A stretch of 64,000 nt of DNA, taken from Limisphaera sp049537155 (GTDB taxonomy: Bacteria; Verrucomicrobiota; Verrucomicrobiia; Limisphaerales; Limisphaeraceae). The position numbers and the translations under genes are program-made. The notes below the pieces were generated by a model. It saw only the letters and a program-made list of their open reading frames with translations. It searched no databases and was not told where the DNA came from. Shown one piece after another: positions 16,807-27,049 of this stretch. The stretch is from contig NZ_JBMVQZ010000009.1 in NCBI RefSeq assembly GCF_049537155.1, positions 62,001 to 126,000 of the forward strand, in the 5' to 3' direction. How positions within the stretch are numbered: position 1 is the stretch's first letter; every line of letters starts with the position of its first letter.

Positions 16807-16895
16807 TGTCACTTGTTGCGGGCGGTAGGAGTCATCAGTCCGGTGTCCCAGGACGGTTTCCCCGAAGGGGCGGCAAACTCCATTGCCGTGTGACA
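16807..16895 (-). ncRNA. Fluoride riboswitch (crcB motif), copy 2
   Basis: On the minus strand: GGCAAUGGAGUUUGCC, a stem-loop CCCCUUCGGGG, the junction AAACCGUCC, a second imperfect stem and the closing CUGAUGACUCCUACC. This is a textbook crcB aptamer. The conserved GACUCCUACC end is complete here, while copy 1 has CCUGCC. An outer stem pairs UGUCAC (16890-16895) with GUGACA (16807-16812) and encloses the aptamer. It lies upstream of the helical-protein and dynamin genes. The leading 18 bases are identical to copy 1, while loops and flanks differ. Confidence 0.88.
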
Positions 16896-17190
16896 GGTTA
16901 GCGGATCGCACCTTCAGGTGCAACGCCATTGCCCTCGGGATCTCCACACGTTTCTGATGGGGAACGCCAGCTTGAAGGCCACGGGCGTTGTCTGCCGCTG
17001 CGCGTTGGCTCAACAGACCGTGGGGAACGAGACCCACAGGCAGCATCGCGTGGTCGCGATCATCGCGGTGGGCAGGAGCGCAGCACACCCGCGGGTTGGC
17101 CCGCAGAGTGGGAGGCGGCCAAATCAACCAGCTCTACGGATCTCGTTCTCCACCGCGGGATCACGACCGGCTATACGCTCAACCCTGGGT
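16896..17190. other. Intergenic region upstream of fluoride riboswitch 2 and 3' of acr3
   Basis: This stretch lies between the acr3 stop and the riboswitch. It must contain the promoter of the dynamin unit on the minus strand, but I cannot identify -35/-10 boxes with confidence. No gene is apparent. Confidence 0.4.
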
Positions 17191-18303
<1,113 letters not shown>

Positions 18304-18337
18304 GGGGAGTCGTGTGTGGACTGTGATTCGTGGGGGA

Positions 18338-19207
18338 TTACGCCGGGTCGTTGCCACGGCCGGATACGGCCGGTTTGCGCGCGGTGATTTCGAGGCTAGT
18401 GATGAAGTCGCCGGGCTTCGTGCCGGGCGGCAGGTGGGCGAGGATTTCGCGGTAAAGCGGGTCTTGCCAGTCGGCCATGCTGTCCACGTAATCCGAGCGC
18501 GGTGTCAGCACAATGTCCACCAGGCCGGCCTCGCGCGCCATGCGCTCGGTTTCGCTCACCAACACCGCGCCGGCGATGCAGCCAACCAGCGCTTGCACGC
18601 TTTCGACAATGGCCGGCGGCAGCGGCTGCAGCAGCGCCAGATCGGACACGGCCACACGCCCGCCCGGTTTGAGCACGCGGACAATCTCGCGCCAGACCTG
18701 CGGTTTGTCGGGCGAAAGGTTGATGACACAGTTGGAGATCACGACGTCCACGCTGGCGTCGGCCACGGGCAAATGCTCGATTTCTCCGAGCCGGAACTCG
18801 ACGTTGTCCAGCCCGGTTTGCTGGCGGTACACAGCGGCGTTGCGCCGGGCTTTGGCGATCATTTCCGGCGTCATGTCCACGCCGATGACGCGGCCCGTGG
18901 GGCCGACCTTGCGTCCGGCGATGAAGACGTCGAAGCCGGCGCCGCTGCCCAGGTCCAGGACGACCTCACCCGGCTTGAGTGCCGCCAGAGCGTTCGGATT
19001 GCCACAGGACAGGCCCAGGTTCGCGCCTTCGGGCAGCGCAGCCAGTTCATCGGCGGAATAGCCGATGCGCTCGGCCAGGGTGTCGGGCGCTGCATTGCCA
19101 CAACAAGAGGTGGCCGGACCACAACACGAGTCGCCTTCCCGGGCGATGGCGCCGTAGCCGGCGCGGACCTGTTCACGGATTTCCTGAGCGTGGAGTTCGT
19201 TGTTCAT
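18338..19207 (-). CDS. arsM: Arsenite S-adenosylmethionine methyltransferase
   Basis: The protein has 289 residues. The SAM-binding motif VVLDLGSGAGFDVFIAG and the acidic GVDMTPEMI strand identify a class I methyltransferase. Arsenic-binding cysteines are visible: SCCG pairs near residues 27 and 36, LSCGNP (near 68), ISNCVINLSPDK and ALVGCIAGA. The last two correspond to the paired cysteines that bind As(III) in ArsM. The enzyme converts arsenite to methylated arsenicals. Products such as methylarsenite are substrates of the ArsP-type permease encoded at 2728-4050, so the two units probably work together. The gene lies between arsC and acr3. Confidence 0.95.
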   Translation of the reverse strand: MNNELHAQEIREQVRAGYGAIAREGDSCCGPATSCCGNAAPDTLAERIGYSADELAALPEGANLGLSCGNPNALAALKPGEVVLDLGSGAGFDVFIAGRKVGPTGRVIGVDMTPEMIAKARRNAAVYRQQTGLDNVEFRLGEIEHLPVADASVDVVISNCVINLSPDKPQVWREIVRVLKPGGRVAVSDLALLQPLPPAIVESVQALVGCIAGAVLVSETERMAREAGLVDIVLTPRSDYVDSMADWQDPLYREILAHLPPGTKPGDFITSLEITARKPAVSGRGNDPA

Positions 19208-19274
19208 GGAGTGGATGGATTGAATTTGCGATTCAAGCTGGTGAGTTCGCTAACGGTGGTCGTTTCGCACAGCG

Positions 19275-19291
19275 GCAGACCGGCGGTCTGC
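19275..19291. repeat. REP-like palindrome between arsC and arsM
   Basis: The 109-base gap between arsC and arsM contains the perfect inverted repeat GCAGACC-GGC-GGTCTGC followed by GCTTCG. It resembles the palindromes at 1491-1627. It may be an extragenic repeat or may set mRNA stability within the ars operon. Confidence 0.5.
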
Positions 19292-19316
19292 GCTTCGTGG
19301 CAGTGGCGCGCGGGTT

Positions 19317-19778
19317 TCATGCCTGATTCCCCGCGGGTTTTTGGCCGGCGCGGAGCTGGTCGCGCCGACCGGCGGCGTATGCTTCGAAGACCCGACGGAT
19401 TTCGTCGCGCACCCGACGGAACACGGCGAGTTTCTCCTCGTCGGTGCCCGTGGCTTTGGCCGGGTCGTCGAAGGGCCAGTGATGGCGATTGACCTGCCCG
19501 GGAAAGGTGGGGCAGGCCTGGTCGGCGTTGCCGCAAACGGTGATGACGGTTTCGACGGGGCGGTTGAGAAACTCGTTCAGGTGCTTGGAGCGATGGCCGG
19601 AGATATCAATCCCGATTTCGCGCATGACCTGGATGGCCAACGGGTGCACGTAGCCGGCCGGATTCGAGCCGGCGCTGGCCACCTCGAGAAAATCGCCGGC
19701 GGCGGCGCGGAGGATGCCTTCGGCCAGGTGACTGCGACAGGAGTTGCCGGTGCAGAGGATCAGAACGAGCGGTTTCAT
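19317..19778 (-). CDS. arsC: Arsenate reductase, thioredoxin-linked low-MW phosphatase type
   Basis: The protein has 153 residues, starting MKPLVLILCTGNSCRS. The catalytic P-loop is CTGNSCR (Cys9 to Arg15, CX5R). Cys82 and Cys89 in VITVCGNADQACP sit at the same positions as the redox cysteines of the S. aureus-type enzyme, and HHWPFDDPA carries the acidic loop. The enzyme reduces arsenate to arsenite with electrons from thioredoxin. The ATG overlaps the arsR stop (ATGA), so translation is coupled to the repressor. The frame stays open upstream of the chosen start, but that part overlaps arsR. Confidence 0.95.
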   Translation of the reverse strand: MKPLVLILCTGNSCRSHLAEGILRAAAGDFLEVASAGSNPAGYVHPLAIQVMREIGIDISGHRSKHLNEFLNRPVETVITVCGNADQACPTFPGQVNRHHWPFDDPAKATGTDEEKLAVFRRVRDEIRRVFEAYAAGRRDQLRAGQKPAGNQA

Positions 19779-20140
19779 GCGCGGAGTTGTTTGCGGCAAA
19801 GGTCGGATGGGTCGCATCGGCGGATGGCCGCCAGGCGTTTGCGGTCGGCCACGGCCTCGGGAGAGCGGCCGAGCGTCATGACGACCCAGTCCAGTGCCTT
19901 GCGCACGGCCGCGGGCGCGTGGCGGCCCGGCAGCGCGTAGTAGATCCAGCGCCCCTCCCTGCGCTGGGTGACCAGGCCGGCCTGGTGCAGGATGGCCAGG
20001 TGTTTGGAGATGGTGGAGGGGGCGAGTCCGAACAACTCGGTGATCTGGCACACGCACAGCTCGCCCTCGCGCAGCGCCAGGAGCGCCCGCACGCGTGTGG
20101 GGTCGGCCAGTGCCCGGGTGATGCTCAAGAACTCGTGCAT
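19775..20140 (-). CDS. arsR: Arsenic-responsive repressor ArsR
   Basis: The protein has 121 residues, a typical ArsR/SmtB winged-helix repressor. The metal site ELCVCQI (Cys29, Cys31) in the recognition region matches the CxC arsenite site of ArsR. The recognition helix is LAPSTISKHLAILHQAGLV, and REGRWIYYAL forms the wing. The start at 20140 gives the standard N-terminus (MHEFLSITRALADPTRVRAL). It heads the arsR-arsC-arsM-acr3 operon. The promoter lies only 7 bases upstream, so the mRNA may be leaderless. The C-terminal 25 residues after the wing carry one more Cys pair (RRCDPSDLCRK). Confidence 0.94.
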   Translation of the reverse strand: MHEFLSITRALADPTRVRALLALREGELCVCQITELFGLAPSTISKHLAILHQAGLVTQRREGRWIYYALPGRHAPAAVRKALDWVVMTLGRSPEAVADRKRLAAIRRCDPSDLCRKQLRA

Positions 20141-20147
20141 TTTTCGA

Positions 20148-20176
20148 CATATTGCCAAACGACGAAATATCGTCAA
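20148..20176 (-). promoter_or_regulatory. arsR promoter and operator
   Basis: On the minus strand, the -35 box TTGACG (20171-20176) and the -10 box AATATG (20148-20153) are 17 bases apart. The inverted repeat GACGA-AATA-TCGTC (20161-20174) overlaps the -35 box and the spacer, a good ArsR operator. The -10 box ends 7 bases before the arsR ATG, leaving no room for a ribosome-binding site. Confidence 0.7.
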
Positions 20177-21037
20177 GACCCCGACCGGTGCGGCTGGCCG
20201 CGCCCGCCCGGTGCGGCCCCGGCGGGTCCGTGTCGCGAGCGAACCGCGGAACGGACGGCGTGCGGCGGCGCGGGCGGGAAACAGGCCGGCGGTGAATCCC
20301 GCGCACGGGTGGAATCGGGGTCTGCCCGGATTCCTCGCCCGCCTGATCCGGGGCACGAGTGCGGTGAGTTGCGCGTGAACCGCACTCCGGTCCGACCCGG
20401 CACGACAGAGCCCCGGTGGGCCGCGGCCGAATCCACGAGAGGAGCCGCGTCGTGTGGGCCACGCATGCTGCGTCCGCGTGGTGCGGCGGCCTTCCGGAGT
20501 GTTTTTTCCCGGTTTGGGGCCTGTGTGGATGATTGCGAAACGGCTGCGCGGGCGGTGGCGTGGTGGCGGCGGGTGGGACGACCCCGGGGTCGGCTCCTCT
20601 GTGAATGCCTCCGTCCGGACGGTGGGCCCTGCGGCACCGGTGCTTGGCGGGGCGGGGCTGGGAAGTCGGATGGGCGGTGGGTGCGGGGAGACACGGTACG
20701 ACCGGAGCGCCGCCGTTCGGTTGGGAGAAACCCGCGGCAAGGGAGGGGTCGGGGACTGGTGGAGGGGCCTGAGTGCAGCGCTTTGTGTCGGTGTGGAAAC
20801 AAGGGAGTGGGCCGAGGGGGTCGTCGGGGGGCGTCTACACGCGAACTTTCCGCCGGGGATTCGCATCAGTGCGACCGGGGCGAGGGCGGAGGTTCCGTGT
20901 GCTCACCGGCCGGAATGCGGGGAAGGTGCGATCCGTGGTGTTTGGCTTGACGCAAGCGGAGCAGGGACATAGGCGTGTGGGAGCCGGTTGCCAGTTGGAT
21001 CCCGACGGGGCGGCATGTGGTTGGCTTGCGAGCGTCC
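20177..21037. other. Long intergenic region upstream of the PQQ dehydrogenase
   Basis: About 860 bases with very high GC separate the arsR promoter from the plus-strand dehydrogenase. Long open frames exist on both strands but have Arg/Pro/Gly-biased, low-complexity translations typical of non-coding GC-rich DNA. A TTGACG box at about 20946 could be part of a promoter for the plus-strand gene. I see no RNA gene or repeat. Confidence 0.4.
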
Positions 21038-23257
21038 ATGGAAGGTCCTCAATCGTTCGAAAGAGGGGCGGTCAGGTGCAGGGGTGGAGCCTGCCTGCTG
21101 GGGAAACGACTCCGGAGAGTTTGCGGGCTCTTCCTGGTGGTCCAGGCGGCGGGACAAGCCGTGGTTGGCGGTGCGGGCCGGGATTGGGACGAATATCTGG
21201 GAGATCCGGGTCGATCGCATTATTCGGAGTTGCGGCAGATTCACCGGCACAATGTGCATCGGTTGAAGGTGGCGTGGGTGTACCGGAGCGGTGACGCTCG
21301 AACGAACCCGCCCTCGCAGATTCAGTGCAATCCTCTGGTGGTGGAGGGTGTTCTGTACGGGACCTCGCCGGGTTTGAAACTCTTTGCTCTGGACGCGGCG
21401 AGCGGCCGGGAGCTGTGGAGGTTCGATCCCGTGGCAGCGGGTCTGCCCGGGACCGACGGCGGGATCAACCGGGGCGTGGCGCTCTGGAAAGACGGCACGC
21501 GCGCGCGGCTGTTCTACATCGCAGGCCCCTGGTTGTTGTGCGTGGACGCGCGCACGGGGCGGCTCGTGCCGGAGTTCGGTCGCGAGGGCCGGGTGGATCT
21601 GCGTGACGATCTGGGGCGGGACGCGCGGAACCTCTACGTGGCGGGAACCTCGCCTCCCGCGTTGTACGAGGACCTCGTCATCGTGCCCGTGAGAGTGGGC
21701 GAGGGGCCCGAGCCGGCCGCGCCGGGGCACGTGCGTGCCTATGACGCGCGCACCGGCCGGTTGGTTTGGCGGTTTCACACCATTCCGCAACCGGGCGAGC
21801 CGGGCCACGAGACCTGGCCGCCGGATGCGTGGCGTCACGTCGGGGGCGCGAATTGCTGGGCCGGCATGGCCGTGGACAGCCGCCGCGGCATCGTCTTCGT
21901 GCCCACCGGATCCGCCACCTACGACTTTTGGGGCGGCGACCGAATCGGCGAGAACCTCTACGCCAACTGCCTGCTCGCCCTTGACGCGCGGACCGGTCGG
22001 CTGCTCTGGCATTTTCAGTTCGTGCATCACGATCTGTGGGACCGCGACCTGCCCGCCCCGCCCACACTCTGCACCGTCCGCCGGAACGGGCGCCTGATCG
22101 AGGCGGTGGCACAGGTCACCAAGTCGGGGCATGTCTTCGTTTTCGATCGTCTCACCGGCCGGTCGCTCTTTCCCGTGGAAGAACGCCCCGTGCCGGCGAG
22201 TGATCTGCCGGGTGAATCCGCCTGGCCCACGCAACCATTCCCGCTGCGCCCGGCTCCGTTCGCCCGCCAGTTGTTCACCTACTCGGAGATCACCGACCGC
22301 TCGCCGGCCGCGCACCGTACGGTGCTGGACCGGTTTGCGCGGCTCCGGCCGCACGTGCCGTTCCAACCGCCGAGTCGCGAGGGCACCATCATCCTGCCCG
22401 GTTTCGACGGCGGGGCGGAATGGGGTGGCGCAGCCGTGGACCCGGGAGGGGTGTTGTATGTAAACGCCAACGAGATGCCCTGGGTCCTGACCATGGTGGA
22501 GGTGCCCGCACCGGGCAGCGGTGCAGTTCCGGACGGGCCCTCGCTCTATCTGCAGATCTGTGCGGCCTGTCACGGGACGGATCGCAAGGGCCGGACCGCC
22601 CACGGCCAGGAGGTGCCGCCGCTGCTCGAGATCGGTCGCAAGCTGGACCGTCACGGCTTCCTCCAACTGTTGGAGACCGGCCGCGGCGGCATGCCTTCCT
22701 TCGCCTTCCTCACACCGGAACAAAAGGCCGCGCTGGCGGATCACCTGCTCGGCACCGGGGAAGCCGCTTCCCCGCCCGCGCCCATCCGCCGGTCCGCCAC
22801 CCCCGTCCATGCGCTGGGACGGGTGCCTTTCGTGTCCACCGGCTATCACCGTTGGCTCGATCCGGACGGTTACCCCGCCATCAAACCGCCGTGGGGCACG
22901 CTCACCGCGATTGACCTCAACACCGGCGAGTTTCGCTGGCAGATCCCCCTGGGTGAATACCCGGAGCTGATCGCACGAGGCGTCCCACCGACGGGAACCG
23001 AGAACTACGGCGGCCCTCTCGTGACCGCGGGTGATCTGCTGTTCATCGCCGCGACGAGGGACCAGAAGTTCCGTGCGTTCGACCGCCGCAACGGGCGCCT
23101 GTTGTGGGAGACGCGACTGCCCGCGGGCGGCTACGCCACGCCTGCCACGTACCAGGTGAACGGGCGCCAGTTCGTGGTCATCGCCTGCGGCGGTGGAAAA
23201 ATGGGGACACCCGCCGGCGACGCTTACGTGGCATTTGCCCTGCCCGAAGCGGACTGA
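21038..23257 (+). CDS. PQQ-dependent dehydrogenase with fused cytochrome c domain
   Basis: The product has about 740 residues. A hydrophobic N-terminus (GLFLVVQAAGQAVVGGAG) indicates export. The body is an eight-bladed quinoprotein beta-propeller: repeated blades read like LFALDAASGRELWRFDP, YDARTGRLVWRFHTIPQPGE and FDRRNGRLLWETRLPAGG. A cytochrome c motif CAACH (near residue 508) is inserted before the last blades. This matches membrane-associated glucose-type quinoprotein dehydrogenases, which oxidise a sugar or alcohol in the periplasm and pass electrons to the respiratory chain. The substrate is not predictable. The start is uncertain; an in-frame GTG lies at 20975. It is convergent with the regulator at 23315. 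Confidence 0.85.
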   Translation: MEGPQSFERGAVRCRGGACLLGKRLRRVCGLFLVVQAAGQAVVGGAGRDWDEYLGDPGRSHYSELRQIHRHNVHRLKVAWVYRSGDARTNPPSQIQCNPLVVEGVLYGTSPGLKLFALDAASGRELWRFDPVAAGLPGTDGGINRGVALWKDGTRARLFYIAGPWLLCVDARTGRLVPEFGREGRVDLRDDLGRDARNLYVAGTSPPALYEDLVIVPVRVGEGPEPAAPGHVRAYDARTGRLVWRFHTIPQPGEPGHETWPPDAWRHVGGANCWAGMAVDSRRGIVFVPTGSATYDFWGGDRIGENLYANCLLALDARTGRLLWHFQFVHHDLWDRDLPAPPTLCTVRRNGRLIEAVAQVTKSGHVFVFDRLTGRSLFPVEERPVPASDLPGESAWPTQPFPLRPAPFARQLFTYSEITDRSPAAHRTVLDRFARLRPHVPFQPPSREGTIILPGFDGGAEWGGAAVDPGGVLYVNANEMPWVLTMVEVPAPGSGAVPDGPSLYLQICAACHGTDRKGRTAHGQEVPPLLEIGRKLDRHGFLQLLETGRGGMPSFAFLTPEQKAALADHLLGTGEAASPPAPIRRSATPVHALGRVPFVSTGYHRWLDPDGYPAIKPPWGTLTAIDLNTGEFRWQIPLGEYPELIARGVPPTGTENYGGPLVTAGDLLFIAATRDQKFRAFDRRNGRLLWETRLPAGGYATPATYQVNGRQFVVIACGGGKMGTPAGDAYVAFALPEAD

Positions 23258-23265
23258 GAGCGTCC

Positions 23266-23279
23266 GCCCGCGCGCGGGC
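23266..23279. terminator. Possible shared terminator stem
   Basis: The perfect palindrome GCCCGCGCGCGGGC lies just after the stop of the dehydrogenase and 36 bases from the stop of the convergent response regulator. No T-run follows on either strand, so it is only a candidate. Confidence 0.25.
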
Positions 23280-23314
23280 ACCACCGGCGCTTGCTTCCGC
23301 ACGGCGGGAGCGCC

Positions 23315-23953
23315 TCAGGCATGGCGATCCGCGCCCAGGTATTTCACCACCGCCTCCGTGCGCGACTGGACGTGAAGCTTCTCGTAGATCGTGTGGAGGT
23401 GCGTGCGCACCGTGCTGAGGCTGATGCCCAACAGGTCGGCGATTTCCTTGTACAAATAGCCGCGCGCCAGCAGGGCCAGGATCTCCTGCTCGCGCTTGGT
23501 CAACTGTTCGACCTCGGAGCGGGGCTGGTGGATCTGTTGGAAGTAGGCCACCACCTTGCGGGCAATCCGCATGGACATGGGCGCCCCGCCCGCATGCACC
23601 TGTTCGATCGCCTGGATCAGCTCGGAGGCGGGCTGATTCTTCAACAAATACCCGGTGGCGCCGGCCCGGAGGGACTCGAAAATGAGTTCGCTGTCCTCGT
23701 ACATCGTGAGCATGAGCACCTGCACCCCGGGCCGGCGCAGTTTCATGCGCACCACGCATTCGATGCCGCTCATGCCGGGCAGGTGGATGTCCATCAGGAC
23801 GACGTCCGGCAGTGTTTGATCGAGATGCCGCAGGGCTTCCTCTCCCGTGGCGTGCGCGCCGGCGCACACCAGTTGCGGTGCCTGCGTCACCAGGGCGCAC
23901 AGGCTCTCCCGCATCCCGGCGTTGTCTTCGACGATCAGTACGCGAATCGGCAT
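23315..23953 (-). CDS. NarL/LuxR-family response regulator
   Basis: The protein has 212 residues. The receiver domain has the phospho-acceptor Asp55 in VVLMDIHLPG, the acidic pair ED (9-10) and Lys in GYLLKNQPAS. The C-terminal LuxR helix-turn-helix reads LTKREQEILALLARGYLYKE, followed by IADLLGISLSTVRTHLH. It starts at the ATG at 23953; the frame is open further upstream but has no conserved sequence there. It lies 69 bases after the sensor kinase gene on the same strand and is its likely partner. The kinase has the matching HisKA_3 type. Confidence 0.93.
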   Translation of the reverse strand: MPIRVLIVEDNAGMRESLCALVTQAPQLVCAGAHATGEEALRHLDQTLPDVVLMDIHLPGMSGIECVVRMKLRRPGVQVLMLTMYEDSELIFESLRAGATGYLLKNQPASELIQAIEQVHAGGAPMSMRIARKVVAYFQQIHQPRSEVEQLTKREQEILALLARGYLYKEIADLLGISLSTVRTHLHTIYEKLHVQSRTEAVVKYLGADRHA

Positions 23954-24022
23954 CTTCCTCCGTTTCCCCCTCACCGAACATGTCCCGGCACGGTCCCCGC
24001 CGCCATCGGCCAAACGTTCGAT

Positions 24023-27000
24023 TCAGCGCGGGTCGTCCCGCCACGGCACGAAGAGACGAACCGTGGTGCCCCGGCCCGGTCTGCTGAGGATCTCGCAGCG
24101 ACCGCCGACCTCGGCCATCCGCTGGCGCATGTTCCGCAAACCGTCGCTGCCCGCAGCTGCCGGCGCCGCGTCGAAACCCCGGCCGTTGTCCTCGATCTCC
24201 CAGTACAGCCCTTCCGGTTCCACCCGGGCCCGGAGCTGCACCTCGGTCGCCCGCGCGTGTTTGACGACGTTGTGCAGCGCCTCCTTCACGGCAAGGAAAC
24301 AATGATGTCGCAGGTCCGGAGGCATCGGTCGTTCCGGCGTCGGTTCCGGGAACTCCAACCGGCACCGGACACCGGCCGCGTGCAGGTAGTCCACGGCGTA
24401 CTGGCCGGCATAATCAATCATCTGGGCCAGCGTGTCGTTGCGCGGGTTCACCGCCCAGACGATCTCGTCCAGCGAGCGGACCACCTGGCGCGCCGTGGCT
24501 GCGATGCGGACCAGCAGGGGACCGTCCTGGGTGACGTCGCTCCGGCCCTGTTGGGCCAGGTCACACAACAACGCGATCCGGGTCAGGCTCGCGCCCACGT
24601 CGTCATGGATGTCCTTGGCGATGCGTGCCCGCTCGCGGAACAGGGCCGTTTGCTGTTCCAACTCGCGCAGTCGCCGGCGCAACCGGCGGAAGGAGACCCA
24701 GCGCACGGCGCCGGCCAGACCCAGGGCGACCAACGCGATCGCGCCGGCCCGGAACCACCACGTCTGCCAGACAAAGGGCCGCACGACGAAGGCCAGCTGC
24801 GCCTCGCTTTCGCTCCACACCCCGGCTGCCGTGACCGCTGCGATCCGGAAGCGGTACCGTCCAGGCGGCAACCGGGGGTAACCGGCGACGCGCCTGGTTC
24901 CGGCCTCCACCCACGCGTCGTCAAAGCCGTCCAAGCGGTACCGGAAATGCACGTTCTCCGGAGCCGCATAGGTCAGGGCCGTGAAGGCGAACTCCACCTT
25001 GCGCGGTCTCGGCGGCAGGCGCAGCTCGCCCTGCCAGCGGCGCAAATCGCTTGGAGGCGGCCCCTCGTGGATCCGGAGCGGGAACTCACTGTCGTACAGC
25101 GCCAGCGTGTGATCGTCCACCGTCACGCGTTCGAGCACCACCGGCGGCGGTGCCGCGTCACGGGCCAGTGCTCCCGGATGAATCACCACCAGACCCAATC
25201 GCGTGGCCATTACCACCCGGCCGTCCCGGCGGCGCACGGCGCCCGGTGCACTGTCATAGGTGGCGGGTAATGCCGGCAACCCCTCGCTGCGGCCGTAGGA
25301 GATCGAATGCACATATCCGGTGCCGGCCGCGGCAGCGGCCAGATCCGCCAGAGAGGCCTGAAACACGCCGCGATTGCCGCCGAACCACAGCCGCCCTTCA
25401 CCGTCGGACATGATTTGGGAGATGTAATCCTCGCTCAGACCGTGCGCCGTCGTCAGTCGGACCCATCTGCCTCCGCGCCACCATCCCAGCCCGTACCCTG
25501 CGTAACCCACCCACACCGATCCATCCGGCGTGGCATGCAAACACCGGATCGAGGGGGTTCGCCCTTCCACGCGCACCGTCCGGTTTTGCAACCGCTCGTG
25601 CTCGATTTCCAGCAGCAAGCCGTCGGCCGTGCCCACCCACACGTGACCCTCCGCGTCCACCGTCATTGCCCGGATCGAACGTGTGCCGGCCGGCAGCGCA
25701 AACGTCTCCCAGCGACCGTTCCTCCAGCATTGGATCCACGGCCGCGCCCCGCCGGCGATCCACACCTCGCCCGGGCCGGTCACACAAAGCGAACGCACGG
25801 CCGGGTCCGCCAACCCGTCGCTGCGACGGAGGATCCGTGTCCATTCCCCCTTCCACAGATACACCCCCCGATCGCGCGTGCCCACCCAGACCCCGCCTGC
25901 GGGATCGGATGCCACACACACGGCGGAGCCGCCGGGCCAATCCTGCTGCTGGGTGAGGACCTCCCAACCCCCTGCCGCCTGCTCCCGCACCAGTTGCCCG
26001 TCCATCGTCACCACCCACAAGCGGCCCTCCACATCCTCGCAGACCGAACGCACGGCGGCAAAAGGCAGGCCCCGTTCCGTGCTCCACAGCTCGATCCTCC
26101 GCGGACGCAGCCGGTTCAAACCCCCGCCGGCCGTCCCCACCCACAGGTTACCCTCGTGATCCTCCGTCAGGCACAGAATCTCCGGATGACTCGTCTTCAC
26201 CCATTCCCAGCGGCCGGAGGCGTAACGACCCAACCCGTGGGTGCCGGTGCCGACCCAAACCCCGCCGGCCTGGTCCTCCCACAGCAATCGCGGTGTCCAG
26301 GACCTGCCCGTCGCAGGCCATCGAAACACCATCTGCACCGGCGACGAGGTGGAGAGGCGGTAGAGTCCTCCGGCAGTTCCCAGCCACAGCCCGCCCGTAC
26401 GGGCCGCCACCATGCATTCCACCGGTTCGCCAAGCTCGAACCGAGGTTGAAACTGTCCCCGCTCCATCACGCCCACCCGACTCCCCTGCGCGCACCAGAG
26501 CCGGCCATTCGGCTCCGTGGCCAGCACCGCCCGGCCACCGGCGGCGCCCGGCCGATCCGGATGGCGTTCCACTTTTTCCCCCTCGATCCGGGCCAACCCT
26601 CCATTGGCGTAGACCACCCACACTGCGCCGGAGGTTTCCTCTGCAAACCCCACGATCCGCAAATCCGGCAAACCGTCCCGATCCCCGTAAACCCGAACCC
26701 TACGGCCATCCACACAAACCACCGGACCGCGGTCCATGCCGAGCCACAGCCGCCCGAACCGATCCCGGTACAGGGCCCGCGCCACACGATTCGGCACGCC
26801 CGGCAGATGCGTGAGCGAGAACTCCTCGAACCGGACACCGTCGAAGCGGGCCAACCCACCGTGCGTGGCCAGCCAGAGATAGCCCGTTTCGTCCTGGACC
26901 ACGCCGTAAACCGTATTATCGGGAAGGCCCTCGTCAGTTTGCCACACCCGCGCCGCCCATGGGGAAGAGTCTCCGGCGGGTGCGGTTTTTTCGACCGCCG

Positions 27001-27049
27001 GTGCCGCCGCCGATCCGAGCAGCGCGAGAACCCACGCCCACACTCGCAC
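24023..27049 (-). CDS. Two-component sensor kinase with beta-propeller sensor domain
   Basis: The protein has 1008 residues. A signal peptide ends near residue 20. About 14 propeller repeats follow (for example DETGYLWLATHGGLARFDGV, DHEGNLWVGTAGGGLNRLRP, DAEGHVWVGTADGLL), forming two Reg_prop propellers. Next are a Y_Y_Y domain (YRLDGFDDAWVEAGT), one membrane helix (TWWFRAGAIALVALGLAGAVRWV), a HisKA_3 dimerisation domain (ERARIAKDIHDDVGASLTRI) and an HATPase (DNGRGFDA, GLRNMRQRMAEVGG). This is the layout of sugar-sensing hybrid systems in Bacteroidota and Verrucomicrobiota, here without the fused regulator. The ligand is unknown. Confidence 0.92.
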   Translation of the reverse strand: MRVWAWVLALLGSAAAPAVEKTAPAGDSSPWAARVWQTDEGLPDNTVYGVVQDETGYLWLATHGGLARFDGVRFEEFSLTHLPGVPNRVARALYRDRFGRLWLGMDRGPVVCVDGRRVRVYGDRDGLPDLRIVGFAEETSGAVWVVYANGGLARIEGEKVERHPDRPGAAGGRAVLATEPNGRLWCAQGSRVGVMERGQFQPRFELGEPVECMVAARTGGLWLGTAGGLYRLSTSSPVQMVFRWPATGRSWTPRLLWEDQAGGVWVGTGTHGLGRYASGRWEWVKTSHPEILCLTEDHEGNLWVGTAGGGLNRLRPRRIELWSTERGLPFAAVRSVCEDVEGRLWVVTMDGQLVREQAAGGWEVLTQQQDWPGGSAVCVASDPAGGVWVGTRDRGVYLWKGEWTRILRRSDGLADPAVRSLCVTGPGEVWIAGGARPWIQCWRNGRWETFALPAGTRSIRAMTVDAEGHVWVGTADGLLLEIEHERLQNRTVRVEGRTPSIRCLHATPDGSVWVGYAGYGLGWWRGGRWVRLTTAHGLSEDYISQIMSDGEGRLWFGGNRGVFQASLADLAAAAAGTGYVHSISYGRSEGLPALPATYDSAPGAVRRRDGRVVMATRLGLVVIHPGALARDAAPPPVVLERVTVDDHTLALYDSEFPLRIHEGPPPSDLRRWQGELRLPPRPRKVEFAFTALTYAAPENVHFRYRLDGFDDAWVEAGTRRVAGYPRLPPGRYRFRIAAVTAAGVWSESEAQLAFVVRPFVWQTWWFRAGAIALVALGLAGAVRWVSFRRLRRRLRELEQQTALFRERARIAKDIHDDVGASLTRIALLCDLAQQGRSDVTQDGPLLVRIAATARQVVRSLDEIVWAVNPRNDTLAQMIDYAGQYAVDYLHAAGVRCRLEFPEPTPERPMPPDLRHHCFLAVKEALHNVVKHARATEVQLRARVEPEGLYWEIEDNGRGFDAAPAAAGSDGLRNMRQRMAEVGGRCEILSRPGRGTTVRLFVPWRDDPR

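Noticed and set aside
9587..17190. Mobile element carrying the fluoride block
   Set aside because: No transposase, integrase or terminal inverted repeats were found; only the acr3 direct repeats support a rearrangement.
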